Assembly (NCBI GenBank): GCA_036507285.1
Contig: CM071845.1
Span: 4,216,001-4,280,000 of the forward strand
DNA length: 64,000 nt
Direction: 5' to 3'
Source of the DNA: Trichosanthes cucumerina
Lineage: Eukaryota; Streptophyta; Magnoliopsida; Cucurbitales; Cucurbitaceae
Shown: positions 11,861 to 23,858 of the stretch, piece by piece
Layout of the letters: the number at the start of each line of letters is the position of its first letter
Numbering within the stretch: the first letter of the stretch is position 1
Translations under genes and position numbers: made by a program
The notes under the pieces: generated by a model
Told to the model about the DNA's origin: nothing
What the model saw: only the letters and a program-made list of their open reading frames with translations
The model's database searches: none

Positions 11861-11959
11861 AATCTCGCTCCGCATCCGCGATCGTTTGATGACCCATCAA
11901 CATACGATCGCCAAGGTTGATCGACGTCTTTCTCGTAGTTGACTAATTTTATCTCCCGT

Positions 11960-12400
11960 GGACGGGGTCATCTCGCGACAAAATCTGCTACGCTTGCCTT
12001 TTCATGGTCGTTCGAGGTCGAAACGAGATGTCATACTCACTGAGTTCCACCGCCCATTTCATCGGGCCGTCCGGAAGCCTCCGCTTTTGCGTAACTCGCC
12101 GCAATGGGTAGTTGGTTAGTACCGCTATCTTATGAGCTTGAAAATAAGGGTGAAGTCTCCGCCAGAACTACTAAGGCCAAGGCCAACTTTTCTACTGCGG
12201 ATATCCGACTCGCCCCCATCATGGACTTGCTCGTGTAGTAGATGTGGTGCTCGTTTACCGCTTACCTCCTTTATCAGATTTTGAGCTACACCGTGTCGAG
12301 AGGTAGCTAGGTACAAGACGAGCTCCTCCCGCGTTGGTTTGGACAACAATGAGTTGAACTAAAGTATGCTTTTAGCGACTCGAATGCCCGCCGCATTCAT
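11960..12400 (-). pseudogene. RNase H domain following RT, Tat element
   Basis: At 12125-12349 the minus strand reads SKPTREELVLYLATSRHGVA and LIKEVSGKRAPHL, matching the RNase H start of plant gypsy elements (LYLA.S...V...LI.E..G...P). Farther on, near 12000-12090, PMKWAVELSEYDI and FRPRT are readable (usual form KWAIELSEYDI.Y.PR). The frame is interrupted by indels. It would degrade the RNA strand during reverse transcription. Confidence 0.75.
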
Positions 12401-12579
12401 CACCCATTCAAAATTAGCTTTCTTGCGTAGAGTTTAAAAACTAAGGCATTTATCCGTCGCCTACTTCTTACGGCGATTTAGCGCCGCGATCTTTCCGCTC
12501 GCACTGCACCGCTTTCATAGTTTTTGAGACTCCATCTCCAAGATTGCTCGTATTTTTGCCTGGATTTGCCTCGATCCTC

Positions 12580-13350
12580 TTTTGTTGACCATGAACCCCA
12601 AGAACTTACCGAGGTTACTCCGAAAGCGCATTTGCTAGATTCAACTTCATCCGATACTTTCGTAACGCCATGGCGTCCGCCAAGTCGATCTCGTGTAGGT
12701 CAAGATGTTTACTTTTTACGAGCATGTCGCCGACGTGAGCACTTCCATGCTCCTCGCCAATAAGATGAGAAAACATCTTGTTAACTAGCCGTTGATATGT
12801 TGCCTCGCGCTTTTTAACCCGGCGGCATGACATTGTAGCAATACAATCCTCTCTGCTAGTAATGAAGGATGTTTTCTCCGATCTCGAGTGTACATCCGTA
12901 TTTGATTATACCCGCAGTATGCGCCCATGAAGTCGAGCATTTCGTGGCCCGCCGTCGCATCCACTACCGATCGATCCTTGGTAGCGGGGAAGTCATCCCT
13001 TCGACACGCTTTATTCAGTGCCTGAAATCTACGCGCACATTCGCCACTTTCCGTTAGCCTTTTCACCAAAATCTACGTTGGAGAGCCACCGGGGATAATT
13101 GACTTCCTGATGAACTCGGTTTCTGTGAGGTCCTCGACTTGTTCGCGCCACGATCTCATTCCGAGCATGGTTGAAGCGCCCGCCGCTTCGCCGAATCGGG
13201 CTTGTGGTCTCACAACATTCAACCGGCAGTGTGATCACCTTCGATCTATACCGCATATCGCACGCCTTCCATGCAAATACGCCGACATTCCTTTGGAGGA
13301 ACTCGATAAGGTTCGCCTCTGCGGCTCGGTGACGCTTTGGTTCCAATGTT
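12580..13350 (-). pseudogene. Reverse transcriptase of the Tat element, broken
   Basis: From 13346 downward the minus strand gives LIEFLQRNVGVFAWKACDM, a GGS/WLSNV segment and EKANGKWRMC. It continues as FQALNKACRRDDFPATKDRS, VVDATAGHEMLDFMGAYCGY and NQIRMY (12785-13069). Then come TYQRLVNKMFSHLIGEEHGS and DMLVKSK (12615-12833). These are the ordered RT blocks of plant Tat elements: DLNKACPKD, DATAGHE, DAYSGYNQI, and the catalytic YVDDMLVKS, of which only VGDMLVKS remains. The catalytic aspartate pair is therefore already lost (YVDD to VGD). Several frameshifts separate the blocks. RT would copy element RNA into DNA. Confidence 0.88.
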
Positions 13351-13649
13351 TACACATTGCTCCGGGATAAGAAGCCAGTAGATACTCCGCTTTCTGCAGT
13401 TCGCGCCGCTGAATGTGGCGCCTCCTCCGTGTCATCCTCGACGACTTTCTGGTTCACTGATGCTGGTGCCGAGATGTCGATGTCCATCTCGCCTCTCTCG
13501 CACCGCCAAACTTTTCTCGATGCCCTTCTATGGTCGCCACCTCTTCGACTTCCCTGCTCGATTCTCTCTATAAGATTGTGGTAGCATTCTCGAGACATTT
13601 GTTGTTCTCCATATACTATCCCGACTCACCGAGAGTCGGGAATTTCAAA

Positions 13650-13850
13650 GATCCGTGGTAAGTCGAGCTACGCTTCATAAAGATGTATCGTGGGACGCCC
13701 TAAGATGGCATTATAGGTCGAGTCGTGATTTACCACTAGAACTCTACCATAGTCGTTACACATGTCGATCCGCCGCCAAACGCCACCGGAAGTTCAATAC
13801 TTCCTGGGATACACCTTACTTCCCCGAATCCCACTAAAGGAGATATGCTA
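13650..13850 (-). pseudogene. Aspartic protease 3' part of the Tat element
   Basis: Minus-strand fragments VYPR, LPVAFGG-like, TMVEFLVVNH and STYNAILGRPTIHL correspond to the end of the retropepsin-like domain of plant gypsy elements (F.VVD..S.YNAI.GRP). The active-site D(S/T)G was not located among the frameshifts. Confidence 0.68.
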
Positions 13851-14179
13851 ACTCAGCCGATCTCGCCCTATCTTCATGGCGCTATAGGCACTTAAAGATA
13901 AGACGTCACGAATCGCCTCGCCGACCAGATACGACGGACTTTGATGTTGGCAATCGCAGAGAGATCACCAACGCGATCGCATGAGGTCGGTGCACTTGAC
14001 CGCTTCCCTTCAAAAACTAACAATCTCGTTAGATGAGAAGTGGAACAAACCTCCCGCGGCCGCGCGGCCGGCGCGCCGCCTTCGCTTCTTCTCTTTCTAT
14101 TTGAGTCGCCCGCCGATCCCCAAGAATAGTCCGGATCTCTCGGGAGAGGGGTGACCTCTCCTCCCTTGTTGCTGGCTCG

Positions 14180-15330
14180 CTGATCCGACCGGTCTCACGC
14201 CGCCCACTTCCACCGACGCACTTCTTTCACCGTCCCGGTGCGGATCAATGCTTCTATGGCCTTCTTTTGTGTCGTAGTAATCAAGTCAATGTCCATGGTC
14301 GCGGTGGAATGTATGCGATTTGTCCTTATTCCTCCCATGGACCCCGCTTTCAACTTAGCCGCCACCACTTAAGATATTTTTGTCGCGCACTCCATCGTGA
14401 TTTGCCGATAGTACGCTGCTGTTGGGTGTACTGCTCAAATCGCTTGGTGGCGCACACTTTCCTCACAGCCGCCGACTTCGGCCGCTCCTCGTGCTTTCGC
14501 CGAGAGTTGCTTCGATCTTCCTCTCGACCGACCTTTTTCTCGCGGTCCCTATTTTGCTTGTCGTCGCGCGCACGCCTCGAACGGTAATTCCCTCGCACTC
14601 ATGTATTTTTGAGCTCTAGTTAAGAACTCAACATAACTCGTAGGAGCTTTCTTACCCAAAGGTGACCACAAGAACCTTTCATCCCGTGAAACCGCTACAA
14701 ATAGTCGTTAGTGGTCGCCCATCAGTGATAACCTTCGATTTGTAGGGCCTCACGTTGAAACGAGACACGTACTCCTCAATGTCTCGTTATTACCTTGCTT
14801 AATGGTTACAGATGTGTCGCAGACGCCACGATCTCTTCCCGAGGAATCGAGTCACAAAGCTCTCGCCAATTCCCTGGGCGAGGCAATCGACTTCCTCTTT
14901 AGTTGCCTCAACCACTTTCGGGCCGGGTCCCACAACAGTAAAACGAAAATGCCCGCACTTGATCGCGCGTCTCGCACTCCATGGAGTTCCATCCATGACC
15001 GAAATGTGTCAAGCGTGCTCCACTGGGTCTTCGATCCGCCATACGCCTTCATTGTTGGTAGTTTGAACTTTGGGGAACCTCCTCCTCGCATTATTTCGCA
15101 AGAAAAGCGAGGGTCACCGGGTCGACGAGATTCTCTAAATCCAACCCGCCGTGGTCTTGAGCCTTCTTCATGTCTCCGAGCTCATTCCTCGATCCTCCGT
15201 AGCTCGATGCCCAAGGTTGATTCTCAACCTCCAATTCTTTCTTTTACGGTTGATCGATCAATTCTCAAGATCCGACCCCGCATAGTCTCCTCGATCGGCC
15301 ATCCTTCTTCCGCCCCGCTGCCGCTGACTT
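14180..15330 (-). pseudogene. gag of the Tat element, broken
   Basis: At 14852-15091 the minus strand reads SPKFKLPTMKAYGGS, LDTFRSWMELHGVRDA and PARKWLRQLKRKSIASPREL. It is followed in another frame by SFVTRFLGKRSWR (14799-14996). Then come a basic Arg/Glu-rich segment with SNSRRKHEERPKSAAV, and FEQYT plus KYLKWW at 14350-14598. This is the order of plant Tat gag: core (DTF...M...GASDA...F...L.G.ARKW...L...SI.SF..L...F...F) and then the hinge before the zinc knuckle. No intact CCHC knuckle was recognised. Gag would form the virus-like particle. Frameshifts make it non-functional. Confidence 0.85.
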
Positions 15331-15920
15331 CGTGACGCGTGGTGGTTCTTTGATCCCGGCCTCCGTGACCCCGAGTCCCCGACTTGGGACTCTCCCGCCG
15401 AGATGCGCGGCTCTCGCCGCCTCGCATGATGGGATCGCCACCGCCTCCCAACCGTAGCTTGTCATCAGCTTACGCGGTGGGACCCGAGATTCGCCTCCTG
15501 CCTCTTCACCGCTTCTTTACCTTTGGCTCGGTCTCGCATCAAGGTAATGACTTACGCGGCGGTCTTTGAGCGTTAACTCGTTTCTCCGCTCCGATGCCGC
15601 TGAGATTCTCGCTCCCCGCCCATCTTTTGAGCTTCCACGATTGGGTTTGGGCGATTCAATATCTCCGCACTCGGCGATGTTTTCGCTTGCACTTTCTAAC
15701 CCGCTGCTTCTAGTGCCGCGATCGATCCGCCTTCGCCAGACAAAGACGCCGTTAACCTCCTCGTGTCAGGGCGTTCTGCGTTTTGCTCGAATCCGGCGAG
15801 GATGTCGGCCATTATCCGATTCCTCTCCATCGCTCATCGGGTTGGCTTGATTCGGATGGTTACTCATGGTAAACAATGTTTGGGCTTGGCAACACGTGGC
15901 ACTTTGCAAGAAAAAGTCCC

Positions 15921-15936
15921 CACAGATGGCGCCAAC
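15921..15936 (-). promoter_or_regulatory. Primer binding site of the Tat element
   Basis: On the minus strand TTGGCGCCATCTGTG immediately follows the 5' LTR end. TTGGCGCC followed by TCTGTGGGG is the usual type in Tat and Athila elements. I do not assign the priming tRNA. Confidence 0.75.
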
Positions 15937-17278
15937 CGTTGATGCCGAATTTGGTTAGACGGATCAACGATGAATTTGTATCGTTGGGGACAACGATCTC
16001 CCGCAAGAAAGAAAACTAACACCGTGGTGGTGCTCGCCACACGCGACCGACGCCAAGTTGTAGAGGATAATCTCGCACGTAAGTAAATCTCAAGCTAGAA
16101 CACACACAGCCAAATGATTGCTTACCTTTTTGGGTTGTTCAACGAGTTAATATAGACTTTCAATTTGTAAATCGGTCTTTCCAGCATTTTATTATTCATT
16201 ATTCCTCCATAATTGAAGCGCGCTTAATGACGCTAAGCATGGAGAAAGAACCGCTTCACGATGTCCCTATCTCTTGCCCTATCCGTCATTAGTTGCAATG
16301 GCCCGACGTCCGAGTCGATCCTCGGGATTAGCCTCCCGTCCGCATGGGTTGACTCTTTGAGTCAATGCCGACTCTCGGGGTCGGCTCCACGGGTCAACCC
16401 TTCGGGCCGTTGAACCGCCGACCTCGGTGGGTCGGCCACCTCGACGTGTGGGCCACCCTCGAGGTCGGCCTCGTCGAGCCGACCCGCCCGTCGGCCTGGC
16501 TCTGAGTCGACCCCACGAGGTTTCGCCTCCTGAGTCGGCGCCGACCCCGCGGGCCCGGCCACTTGACCGGCCACCACTTACGAGGTCGCCCCCGGCGAGC
16601 GAGCCTCTTGGGGTCGGCCCGCTCGCCGCTTTCGAGCCGACCACGAAAGTCGCGCCTCGAAAGTCTGTCGATCTCGCGGTCGGCCACTGACCGGCCGACC
16701 CTCGAGGTCGGCCTCGGCGGGCGACCCCACGAGGTCGGCCCTGAGCCGGCCGACCCCGCCGGTCGGGCCACTGGGACCGGGCCGACCCTCGAGGTCGGCC
16801 TTCTCGCCTTCGAGCCGACCCCATGAGGTCGGCCTGAGCTGGCCGACCTGGGGTCGGCCACCTGACCGGGCCGACCCCACGAGGTCGGCCTCCCGGCCGA
16901 GCCGACCGCTGGGTCGCGGCCTCCGACTCGACTTCGAGCCGACCCCACGAGGTCGGCTCCTCGAAAGTCGGAACCGCCCGACCCCGCGGGTTTCCTCCGA
17001 CCTGACCGGCCGAGCCCATGAGGTCGGGCCGGCGAGCGACCCCATGGGGCTTCGGCCTCGAGCCGGCCACCCTCGGGCCTCTTCGGCCTCGAGGCGCCGA
17101 CCGACCACTGTCGGCCTTCTTCTGATCGGGCCGACCCGCCGGGCTCGCCTCCTGCTTCTGACTTGCCGTAGTCGCACCTGCGGGGCCTGATTCGACTCTC
17201 TCGATTCCAACCTGGCCGACTACTAATTCGCCTCTCTTCTACGCTTTATCTGACCGGATCCCATTTTTGGCCATAACA
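15937..17278 (-). repeat. 5' LTR of the Tat element
   Basis: Partner of 6467-7631. A TTAATATA box near 16147 would be the TATA box for minus-strand transcription. The distal part carries the palindromic array. Substitutions and many 1-4 base indels separate it from the other LTR, so the insertion looks old, or the consensus here is poor. Confidence 0.92.
16370..17140. repeat. GC-rich palindromic array in the 5' LTR
   Basis: Eight exact GAGGTCGG words plus many CCGACC half sites form a longer version of the array in the other LTR. Unit number and order differ between the LTRs, as expected for slippage or unequal exchange inside a tandem hairpin array. Confidence 0.88.
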
Positions 17279-17283
17279 AAAAT

Positions 17284-18282
17284 TATATGAAAGGACTAAA
17301 AGCGTAACTAAATGCAAAATACAAGACCCAAATGCAACATAATCCAAACTTTAGGAAATAAAAATGTAGGTTTTTCCTATTTTTTAATTAAAAAAATGCA
17401 ATACTTTGGGTTTAAAAAACAATAACAGATCAACCATGTTTGTTTAGCAAAACATATGTTTATAATAAAGTGGTCAGAAATGATTTTTCAATAAACAATT
17501 TCAACACTCTTTGTTTATACAGAATATAATATCATAATTTTTGTTAACCTTTTTAAAATGAATTCCATAGATACCTAGAGTATATAATTAACTAACTAAT
17601 GATGATAATTAAGTTCAACTAGTTAAGATATATATCTTCAATACGAGATGATTGGTTTGAATCTCTCCTACCCACATGTTGTTTGAACTAAAAGAAAAAA
17701 TGTACAATATATTCATTAGGAGAAAGTTGAATTATTTAGCTCCAATATAAACAATAATTACAATAAACTTAAATAATGTAATGATTTTTTGGCTCCTAAT
17801 TGAAGACAATGGTTTTTATTGATAATTTTGCAGTATAGAAACAAACACTCTGAGTCAGATGGGGTTGTCAAGTATTAATTAGGCAAAATAAGGTGAAAGA
17901 ACAAGCGCATGTGCAAGTTTAGCCTAAAAATTGACAATATATAAATTGAAAGGGTACAATTTGGTCGTGCTTTTATAAAACATCCCCATCAACTTCCCTC
18001 ATTAAGTTGATCAATTTGGGATATTTATGTGTATTGTCATTATCCTATCTCTAATTTTTCCTTGCTTAGTCCTCTCTACTCTATGCTACTTAAAAACCAC
18101 ATTTCACCAAATATCCCAATATCCACTTGCATTTGGACTCGAGAATGCCTTTAATTTAAGTATACTTACAAGATAATCACATATATTTTTTTTGTCCATT
18201 TTTTATGACGTTTTTGTTTTTCATTTTATAAAAATAAAGTTAGTTTAGTTTATTATTATTTTTTCAAGGCTACATTATAAAA
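17284..18282. other. Intergenic stretch, no gene seen
   Basis: AT-rich sequence with no exon-like blocks. Nothing identifiable beyond short A and T runs. Confidence 0.5.
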
Positions 18283-18598
18283 AATACCCTTGAACTTTAC
18301 CATTTATTTTAAAAGTATCCTTATTCTTTCAAGAGTTACAATTATACTTTTGATCTTTTATAAATGTTTCAAGTCGTAAATTATTAGAATGTTGGACGAA
18401 AAGTTGACATGTCTGGATGTCATTCTTTCAAATTTATTTCAAAAAAGCGTCCTTGTCACTACGTTACTGTTACGTTGATTTTTCATTCAACATTCTAAAG
18501 AATTCTATACTCCAAAGATAATTTTAAAACTTTTATGAAAGGTCAATAGTAATATTGTATATTTGGAAAGTTTTGAAACAAATGGTAAAATTTAAGAT
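18283..18598. repeat. MITE-like inverted-repeat element, copy 1
   Basis: It starts TAAAAAATACCCTTGAACTT and ends GGAAAGTTTTGAAACAAATGG, with related arms such as TCAAGTCGTAAA and CAACATTCTAA in opposite orientation. A diverged relative lies at about 33590-33890. Ends are approximate. Confidence 0.45.
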
Positions 18599-18602
18599 CC
18601 CG

Positions 18603-18883
18603 TTTTGATAACCATTTGATTTTTTATTTTTGGTTTTTGAAAATTAAACCTAAAAATACTACTTCTTCTAATGAGTTTTTATGTTTTCTTATCTACTTTC
18701 TACGTATGTTTTCAAAAACCAAGTTAAATTTTGAAAACTAAAAAAAATAGTTTTCAAAATTTTATTTTTATTTTTGAAATTTAGCTAGAAATTTAAATGA
18801 TACCTAAAAAAAAGATGGAAATCATGGTAGAAAAATGAAAAGAATTTGTGAAAAAAGCAAGCATAATTTTTAAAACTAAATGG

Positions 18884-18886
<3 letters not shown>
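18603..18886. repeat. Foldback MITE (TTTGATAACCATTTG family), copy 1
   Basis: It starts GTTTTGATAACCATTTGATTTTT. The expected right end (AAACCAAATGGTTATCAAA) is present only as AAACTAAATGG and then runs straight into a (TA)n tract. Relatives are at 19455-19860, 28455-28745 and 62105-62197. The middle is complementary: TTTTCAAAAACCAAGTTAAATT against AGTTTTCAAAATTT-type arms. Confidence 0.6.

Positions 18887-18979
<93 letters not shown>
18887..18979. repeat. (TA)n microsatellite, about 93 bp
   Basis: Uninterrupted TA dinucleotide. It starts exactly where the right terminus of a MITE should be. The YIYIYI ORF through it is an artefact. Confidence 0.95.
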
Positions 18980-18981
<2 letters not shown>

Positions 18982-19454
18982 TTTTCTTTTTTTTTTTAAC
19001 TCGCTTTAGGAGTCATAACCAATTTTCAAATATTTAAAAAAAATATTATTTAGCACAATCTAAAAAAAAAATCTAGAAATTACTTTTTTAGTTGGTTTTA
19101 AAAAGTGGATTCCAATTGTTTTGAAGACAAAAAAATTACTAAAAATCAAAAGATATTTTAAGAAAAGAAAATTAAAAACAAAATGGGTACAACCGAAAAA
19201 TGAGGGGAAGTTGAATTTGAAAATTTTAGATTGGGGTTGGTCGGGTGTTTAACTTTCTTAAAACAACCAACAAGAGCATAACTCAATTCACATTAAGTAT
19301 GACTTATGACCAAAAGGTCATGAGTTTGAATCTCCCCACTCCCAGATGTCAATGTACTAAAAAAAAGATTTAAGAAAACAAATGGGATTCATATTTCTTA
19401 AGGAAACAATTAAATTCTTAGCCAATTTTTGAGAAGGAAAACAAGTTAAGCTTA

Positions 19455-19860
19455 TAAATATTAGTTTCATCTATGGCTTTCCATGTTTTCTTATCTAATC
19501 TCTTAAAACATGTATTAAAAAACGAAGTCAAGTATTCAAAACTAAAAAATGTAATTTTCAAAAACTTGTTTTTGTTTTTAGAATTTGGTTAAAAATTCAA
19601 TTATTTTCTTAAGAAAGATGGAAACTATTATAGAGAAGATAAAACCATGGTAGAAAAATAGTGAGAAAACAAACACAATCTTCAAAAACCAAAAATCAAA
19701 ATTCAAATGGATATGAAACGGGACCTTAGTTTTCAAAACCTAGCTTAGTTTTTGAAAATACAGATAAAAAGTGGATTACAAAACAAGAAAATTTATAGGT
19801 GAAAAATAGTATGTATAGACTTAATTTTTTAAAACCAAATGATTATCATACAAACACTAT
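19455..19860. repeat. Foldback MITE (TTTGATAACCATTTG family), right-end copies
   Basis: This contains two overlapping relics. One ends AAAATTCAAATGGATATGAAAC near 19715. The other runs from TAGTTTTCAAAACCTAGCTTAG (about 19728) to AAAACCAAATGATTATCATAC (19858), the expected terminus. Confidence 0.5.
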
Positions 19861-21838
19861 AATTTTTTTTTTTAAGTTCATAAGTTTAGTGTTACATGTG
19901 TATAGTATAGCGACCAAATTTTATAATCCTCAGGTAATCTATACATATATCCTTAAAGAATAAAAAAAGAAATCGTACTTAAAAGAAAATGTATTCTATA
20001 AAATTAATAAGGTTGTGGGAATGAGAAAAATAAATTCACTAAGAGGATATGCATATAATAATAATTGAGAAACAAATGAGAGGGGAAGTTATGATGAAAT
20101 CTGAGGTGAAAATGAATGTTGAAGGGATGTTTATGTTACAAGACTTACAGTTGTACCTGCAGAAAATAGATCTAAGGAAATGAAAATTAAGTATCAATAT
20201 CCATCAACCAATTTCTGATTTGATATCTGACTTCTTCTCCACAACTAGGGAACATAATGGTCCATATATTTCTTCACTTGTTTAACAAACCAAATACTCC
20301 CAACCTATTTTTTTTTTTTTTTAAAAAAAAACTACTTCTTTTTTATTATATATATATATATAAAGAAGAGGATGAAGGAGGAATAAAGAAATGGGTTTTA
20401 TGTAATTTGTTTCTCTCGAGAAAATATTTTTTTAAAAGATAATAGGATAAAAACGGTTTATACCCCCTCAAGTTATGGAGTTGTATCATAAATATATATC
20501 TTAAATTTTAAATTTCATTAAATTGCACCACAAACAAACTTAGGTAAGTATTGCAATCTTAACATTACATTTTAAAAAAAAAATTGTTGCAATTTTTACC
20601 ATCAGATGACTTTTCTTTAGAAATTTAATTTAAAAAGATTATTCTTATATTCTTTCAACGAATGGTAAAACGTATGTATGGTTCTGATTTTAAAGAAAAA
20701 TGATAATTGAGCTAAATTTTTGTTAAAATTTGTGAATTTTGACAAAGATACTCAATAGTTAACTTATGCATTAGTCAAACTTAAATTTATACAAAATTTG
20801 ATGTTATTGAAATGAGTGAGTTTACCAAGTTTTTTACACTGCTTTTTGTTGAAATTAGTAGGTGAATTAACAAAATTGAATAAATAGTAGAAATTGCAAC
20901 ATTTAACTAAGTCTAGAGTCTATTTTGATGAAATTGAAAATGATACAATATGACAAGTTTATAGGTAAAATTTAATTTTTTTTACCAAATAATAATAGAG
21001 AGAGTATCAATATATTCCTCTCTCTCTTTTTAATATCATATGTGGGATAGAGGATTCGAATATCTAATCTCTTGATCAAAACGCTGTCTTTACGTCAATC
21101 GAAGCATGCTCTATATCGACGAAGTAAAGTAACAATTTGACTTGGTGAAGATGGGAAAAAAATATCATAAAAGTGAAAAAGTAAAAGGGAAATGGGGATA
21201 CAACTTTTTGGCCCCATTTATAATAGGAATGATAATGGGAAGAAAATTTTCAATATATGCTGTGTTTACAAAAAATTTAGAAATGAATTAATGGATGGGA
21301 CTCATCACGAATTTAAGAATCACTAGCTATCAAAAAGAGGAATATAATCCATCTCCTAGAAATTCAACCAATTTCATTTCCCTTTCCAAGGAAATTTCTA
21401 TTACTAAGATAGTAAAGAGAATTTTCCCAACTCCTTCCAATCATGGTTTGCTATAACAATAATAAAGAATAGTGTGAGACCTCTAAAATAAAAATACTAT
21501 TTTATTTAATAATGTAAGTCAAATTGTGAGGGGAAGGAGTAGATAGTGTTAAATATAAAGGACTTGTAAGATTCATACTTTTATGGGTCTCACAACTTTG
21601 CTTAATTTGTTTAATTCCCTACCGTTGATCCCTCAATCCCTCAGATTCGGCCGGTTCACTCCAATTTCGGTTCACATATTTGTTTAATTCAGTAATTTTC
21701 TTCCTGACTTATGAATCGACGTCATCTTGCTTCGCCACCCCGTCGTTACTTGTGCTTCGACACTTCATCTCTGCTTGTGCTTCGTTTAACAAACTCACAA
21801 AATAAGTATTGTGAGTTGTATTGTGAGTTTGAGAGGGG
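19861..21838. other. Intergenic stretch with one possible MITE, no gene seen
   Basis: Between about 20450 and 20975, TTTATACCCCCTCAAGTTATGG on the left and GATACAATATGACAAGTTTATAGG on the right look like inverted ends of a MITE. The short ORF near 21711 codes for nothing I recognise and abuts the LTR-like fragment at 21839. Confidence 0.4.
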
Positions 21839-22027
21839 ATGTTATATTATATTGAATTTTATTATATTAGTATTTATTACATTAGATTTTATTTTATTTG
21901 GTTTGATCTTGTATTATTCCTATGAATAGGACTTTAGATTTGTATCTTATAATATTACATCAATTCACAATGTAAACCCTAGTGGTCTCTCTGTTTTCTC
22001 TTTTTTCTTCTCTATTCTCTAAAAACA
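21839..22027 (+). mobile_element. Possible Copia-type 3' LTR fragment
   Basis: It begins TGTTATATTATATTG directly after the purine tract TTTGAGAGGGGA. It holds a TGAATAGGACTTTAGATTTG segment and CCCTAGTGGTCTCTCTGTTTTC, and ends AAAACA. The TG..CA ends and the adjoining purine tract fit a 3' LTR. No partner LTR or target duplication was found. Confidence 0.42.
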
Positions 22028-22375
22028 CTCCAATAAATTTTGGTTGAGATTTGTGTTAAGTAAATGAGGAGTTTAGAGAAGAGGAGTTAATAGAAGGAGA
22101 AACAGCTATGGGCTATGGGGCGTGTAATAAATAAGGGGAAAGAAAGAGGCATTTAATGATGCACATCAAATTGTAGAACATAGTCCATGTGCCGCTACCC
22201 CATCACTGCTCTCTCTTTCATCCTTCCCAAAACCAAAGCCCACCTTTCACACCGATGCCCTTCATAAATTAATACCTCAATAAGTTCAATCTTATCCTTG
22301 TTGTTTCATCTATCAAGAGGGTTAAAAGTTTGAATTCTCTATTGCTAAATGTTGTCGAACTTATTACACGTACGG

Positions 22376-23037
22376 AAAATACATTTTTGGTTCTTAAAAT
22401 TTGAATTTGATTGCTATTTAATCTCTGGATTTTCAAAATTAACACTTTCAGTCATTGAGATTTGAATTTAGTTTCTATTCGATCTTTAAGGTCTCAAAAG
22501 GGGCATATTGGATCTCTAAAGTTTGAAATTGATTTCCAATTAGTTTTTGAAGTTTGAAATTGGTTTTTCAATGATCTTTCGAGGTTAATTGAACTAATGG
22601 AATGATGATGTGGTATTTTTTTTTCCTTTGAGTTTGATGATGTGGTAATTAACATATATTCGCTAGATTTTGATAGATTTTGTTAGACTTTGTTGATTGA
22701 TGATTTAAAATGATATCAGAAACTTTTGGTTTGATTGCGATTTAAGAGATTTTTATGATATATACTTAATGAGTTGGAAATTTTTTATTTTTTATACTAT
22801 GTACCTACTGGAAACTAATTTCAAACTTTAAGCATCAATAATTAGAAATTAATTTCAAACTTCAATAATGAATTAGAAATTAGATTCAGATATTGAAGAC
22901 TAAACATGTCACTTTTAAAATATTAAGAACTAAATAAAAACAAGATTCAATTCTTAAAAGTCAAGGGTTAAAGTTTTGAAAATTCAAGAACCAAATAAAT
23001 AAAAACTAAGTTTCAAGAACTAAAAATGTATTTTACT
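22376..23037. repeat. MITE with long terminal inverted repeats
   Basis: The left end AAAATACATTTTTGGTTCTTAA is mirrored at the right end by TTCAAGAACTAAAAATGTATTTTACT. Inner parts are repeats of TTTGAAATTGATTTC and its complement. Probably a Mutator-type MITE. Target duplication not resolved. Confidence 0.55.
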
Positions 23038-23690
23038 CATTAAGGTATCAGTAAATTTCATTTTATAAGTGAAAAGTCTAGCATTAGGTTCATGAAATGG
23101 GTCTGTTAAATCAGATAATAATTCACAACCAACATAATGAAAATTAATTGAAGTGAATAGTTGTATAAATCTGACACATGTTTGGTTTAGTTTATTTGAC
23201 CCTTAAAGGACACATCTTGAAATATAATTCCCACACACTACATTTTCTCCTTTTCTAATATTCAAAATAAATAAATAAATAAATAAAACTACATGAATAT
23301 TCAACCATTTAAAACCCCCCTTGTTTTTATGGTCATCCCTTCTTCTACTCCATGAAAGCAACTTAGAAGCAAAAGTTCAAATTTCTCACTTTCGTTTTCG
23401 AATACGTTATACTTTAATATCTGAACTTTCAAAAGTTACAAAACATAATTGGATGAGTCAGTAATTTAAATTCACACATCATCTGATCATGAAACCCGCC
23501 CCCACTTCATTGAGTGAGTATTGATCACAAATTTACAAAACGTAACACACAGCTGCAGATCAATAAGAACGCGGTTTCATGTTTAATTTTTCAACCCTTC
23601 AAATTAAAATCCCTTCCCAATTAGCCCCATCAGATCTGCATTTAACAAACAAACAGTACCCTTCCAAGTTCCAATTCCATTGATCTTCCT

Positions 23691-23700
23691 CTCTATTTAT
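23691..23700 (+). promoter_or_regulatory. TATA-like box upstream of the expansin
   Basis: CTCTATTTATTCCCC lies about 160 bases before the expansin ATG and is followed by a pyrimidine-rich leader, as is common in plant promoters. Weak evidence on its own. Confidence 0.3.
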
Positions 23701-23858
23701 TCCCCTTTCAAATCCCCTTTTTTCTTCATTTCCTCAAACCAATTCCATTTCCTTTCGTAAAGTTCCCTTCTTTTCTTTTTGCCCTTTCCTTCACTAATTT
23801 TCATTAGACCAATGAAAATCTGACTCTGTTTTCGAAAATTGTGCAGGGGAATTACACA

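Larger units (their letters stand above)
6467..17278 (-). mobile_element. Complete but degenerate Tat-lineage Ty3/gypsy LTR retrotransposon
   Basis: The element reads on the minus strand. Its LTRs run 15937-17278 (5' LTR, 1342 bp) and 6467-7631 (3' LTR, 1165 bp). They start TGTTATGGCC and end GGCATCAACA, the last base being mutated to G in the 5' LTR. The 5-bp duplication AAAAT at 6462-6466 and 17279-17283 is perfect. Between the LTRs lie, in minus-strand order, a primer binding site, gag, protease, reverse transcriptase, RNase H, a second archaeal-type RNase H, integrase, a long 3' region with an opposite-strand ORF, and a polypurine tract. The dual RNase H and the antisense ORF place it in the Tat (Retand-like) group. 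Frameshifts break every domain, so it cannot encode its own proteins. Confidence 0.93.

Noticed and set aside
18785..18982. YIYIYI-repeat ORF
   Set aside because: Translation of the (TA)n microsatellite.
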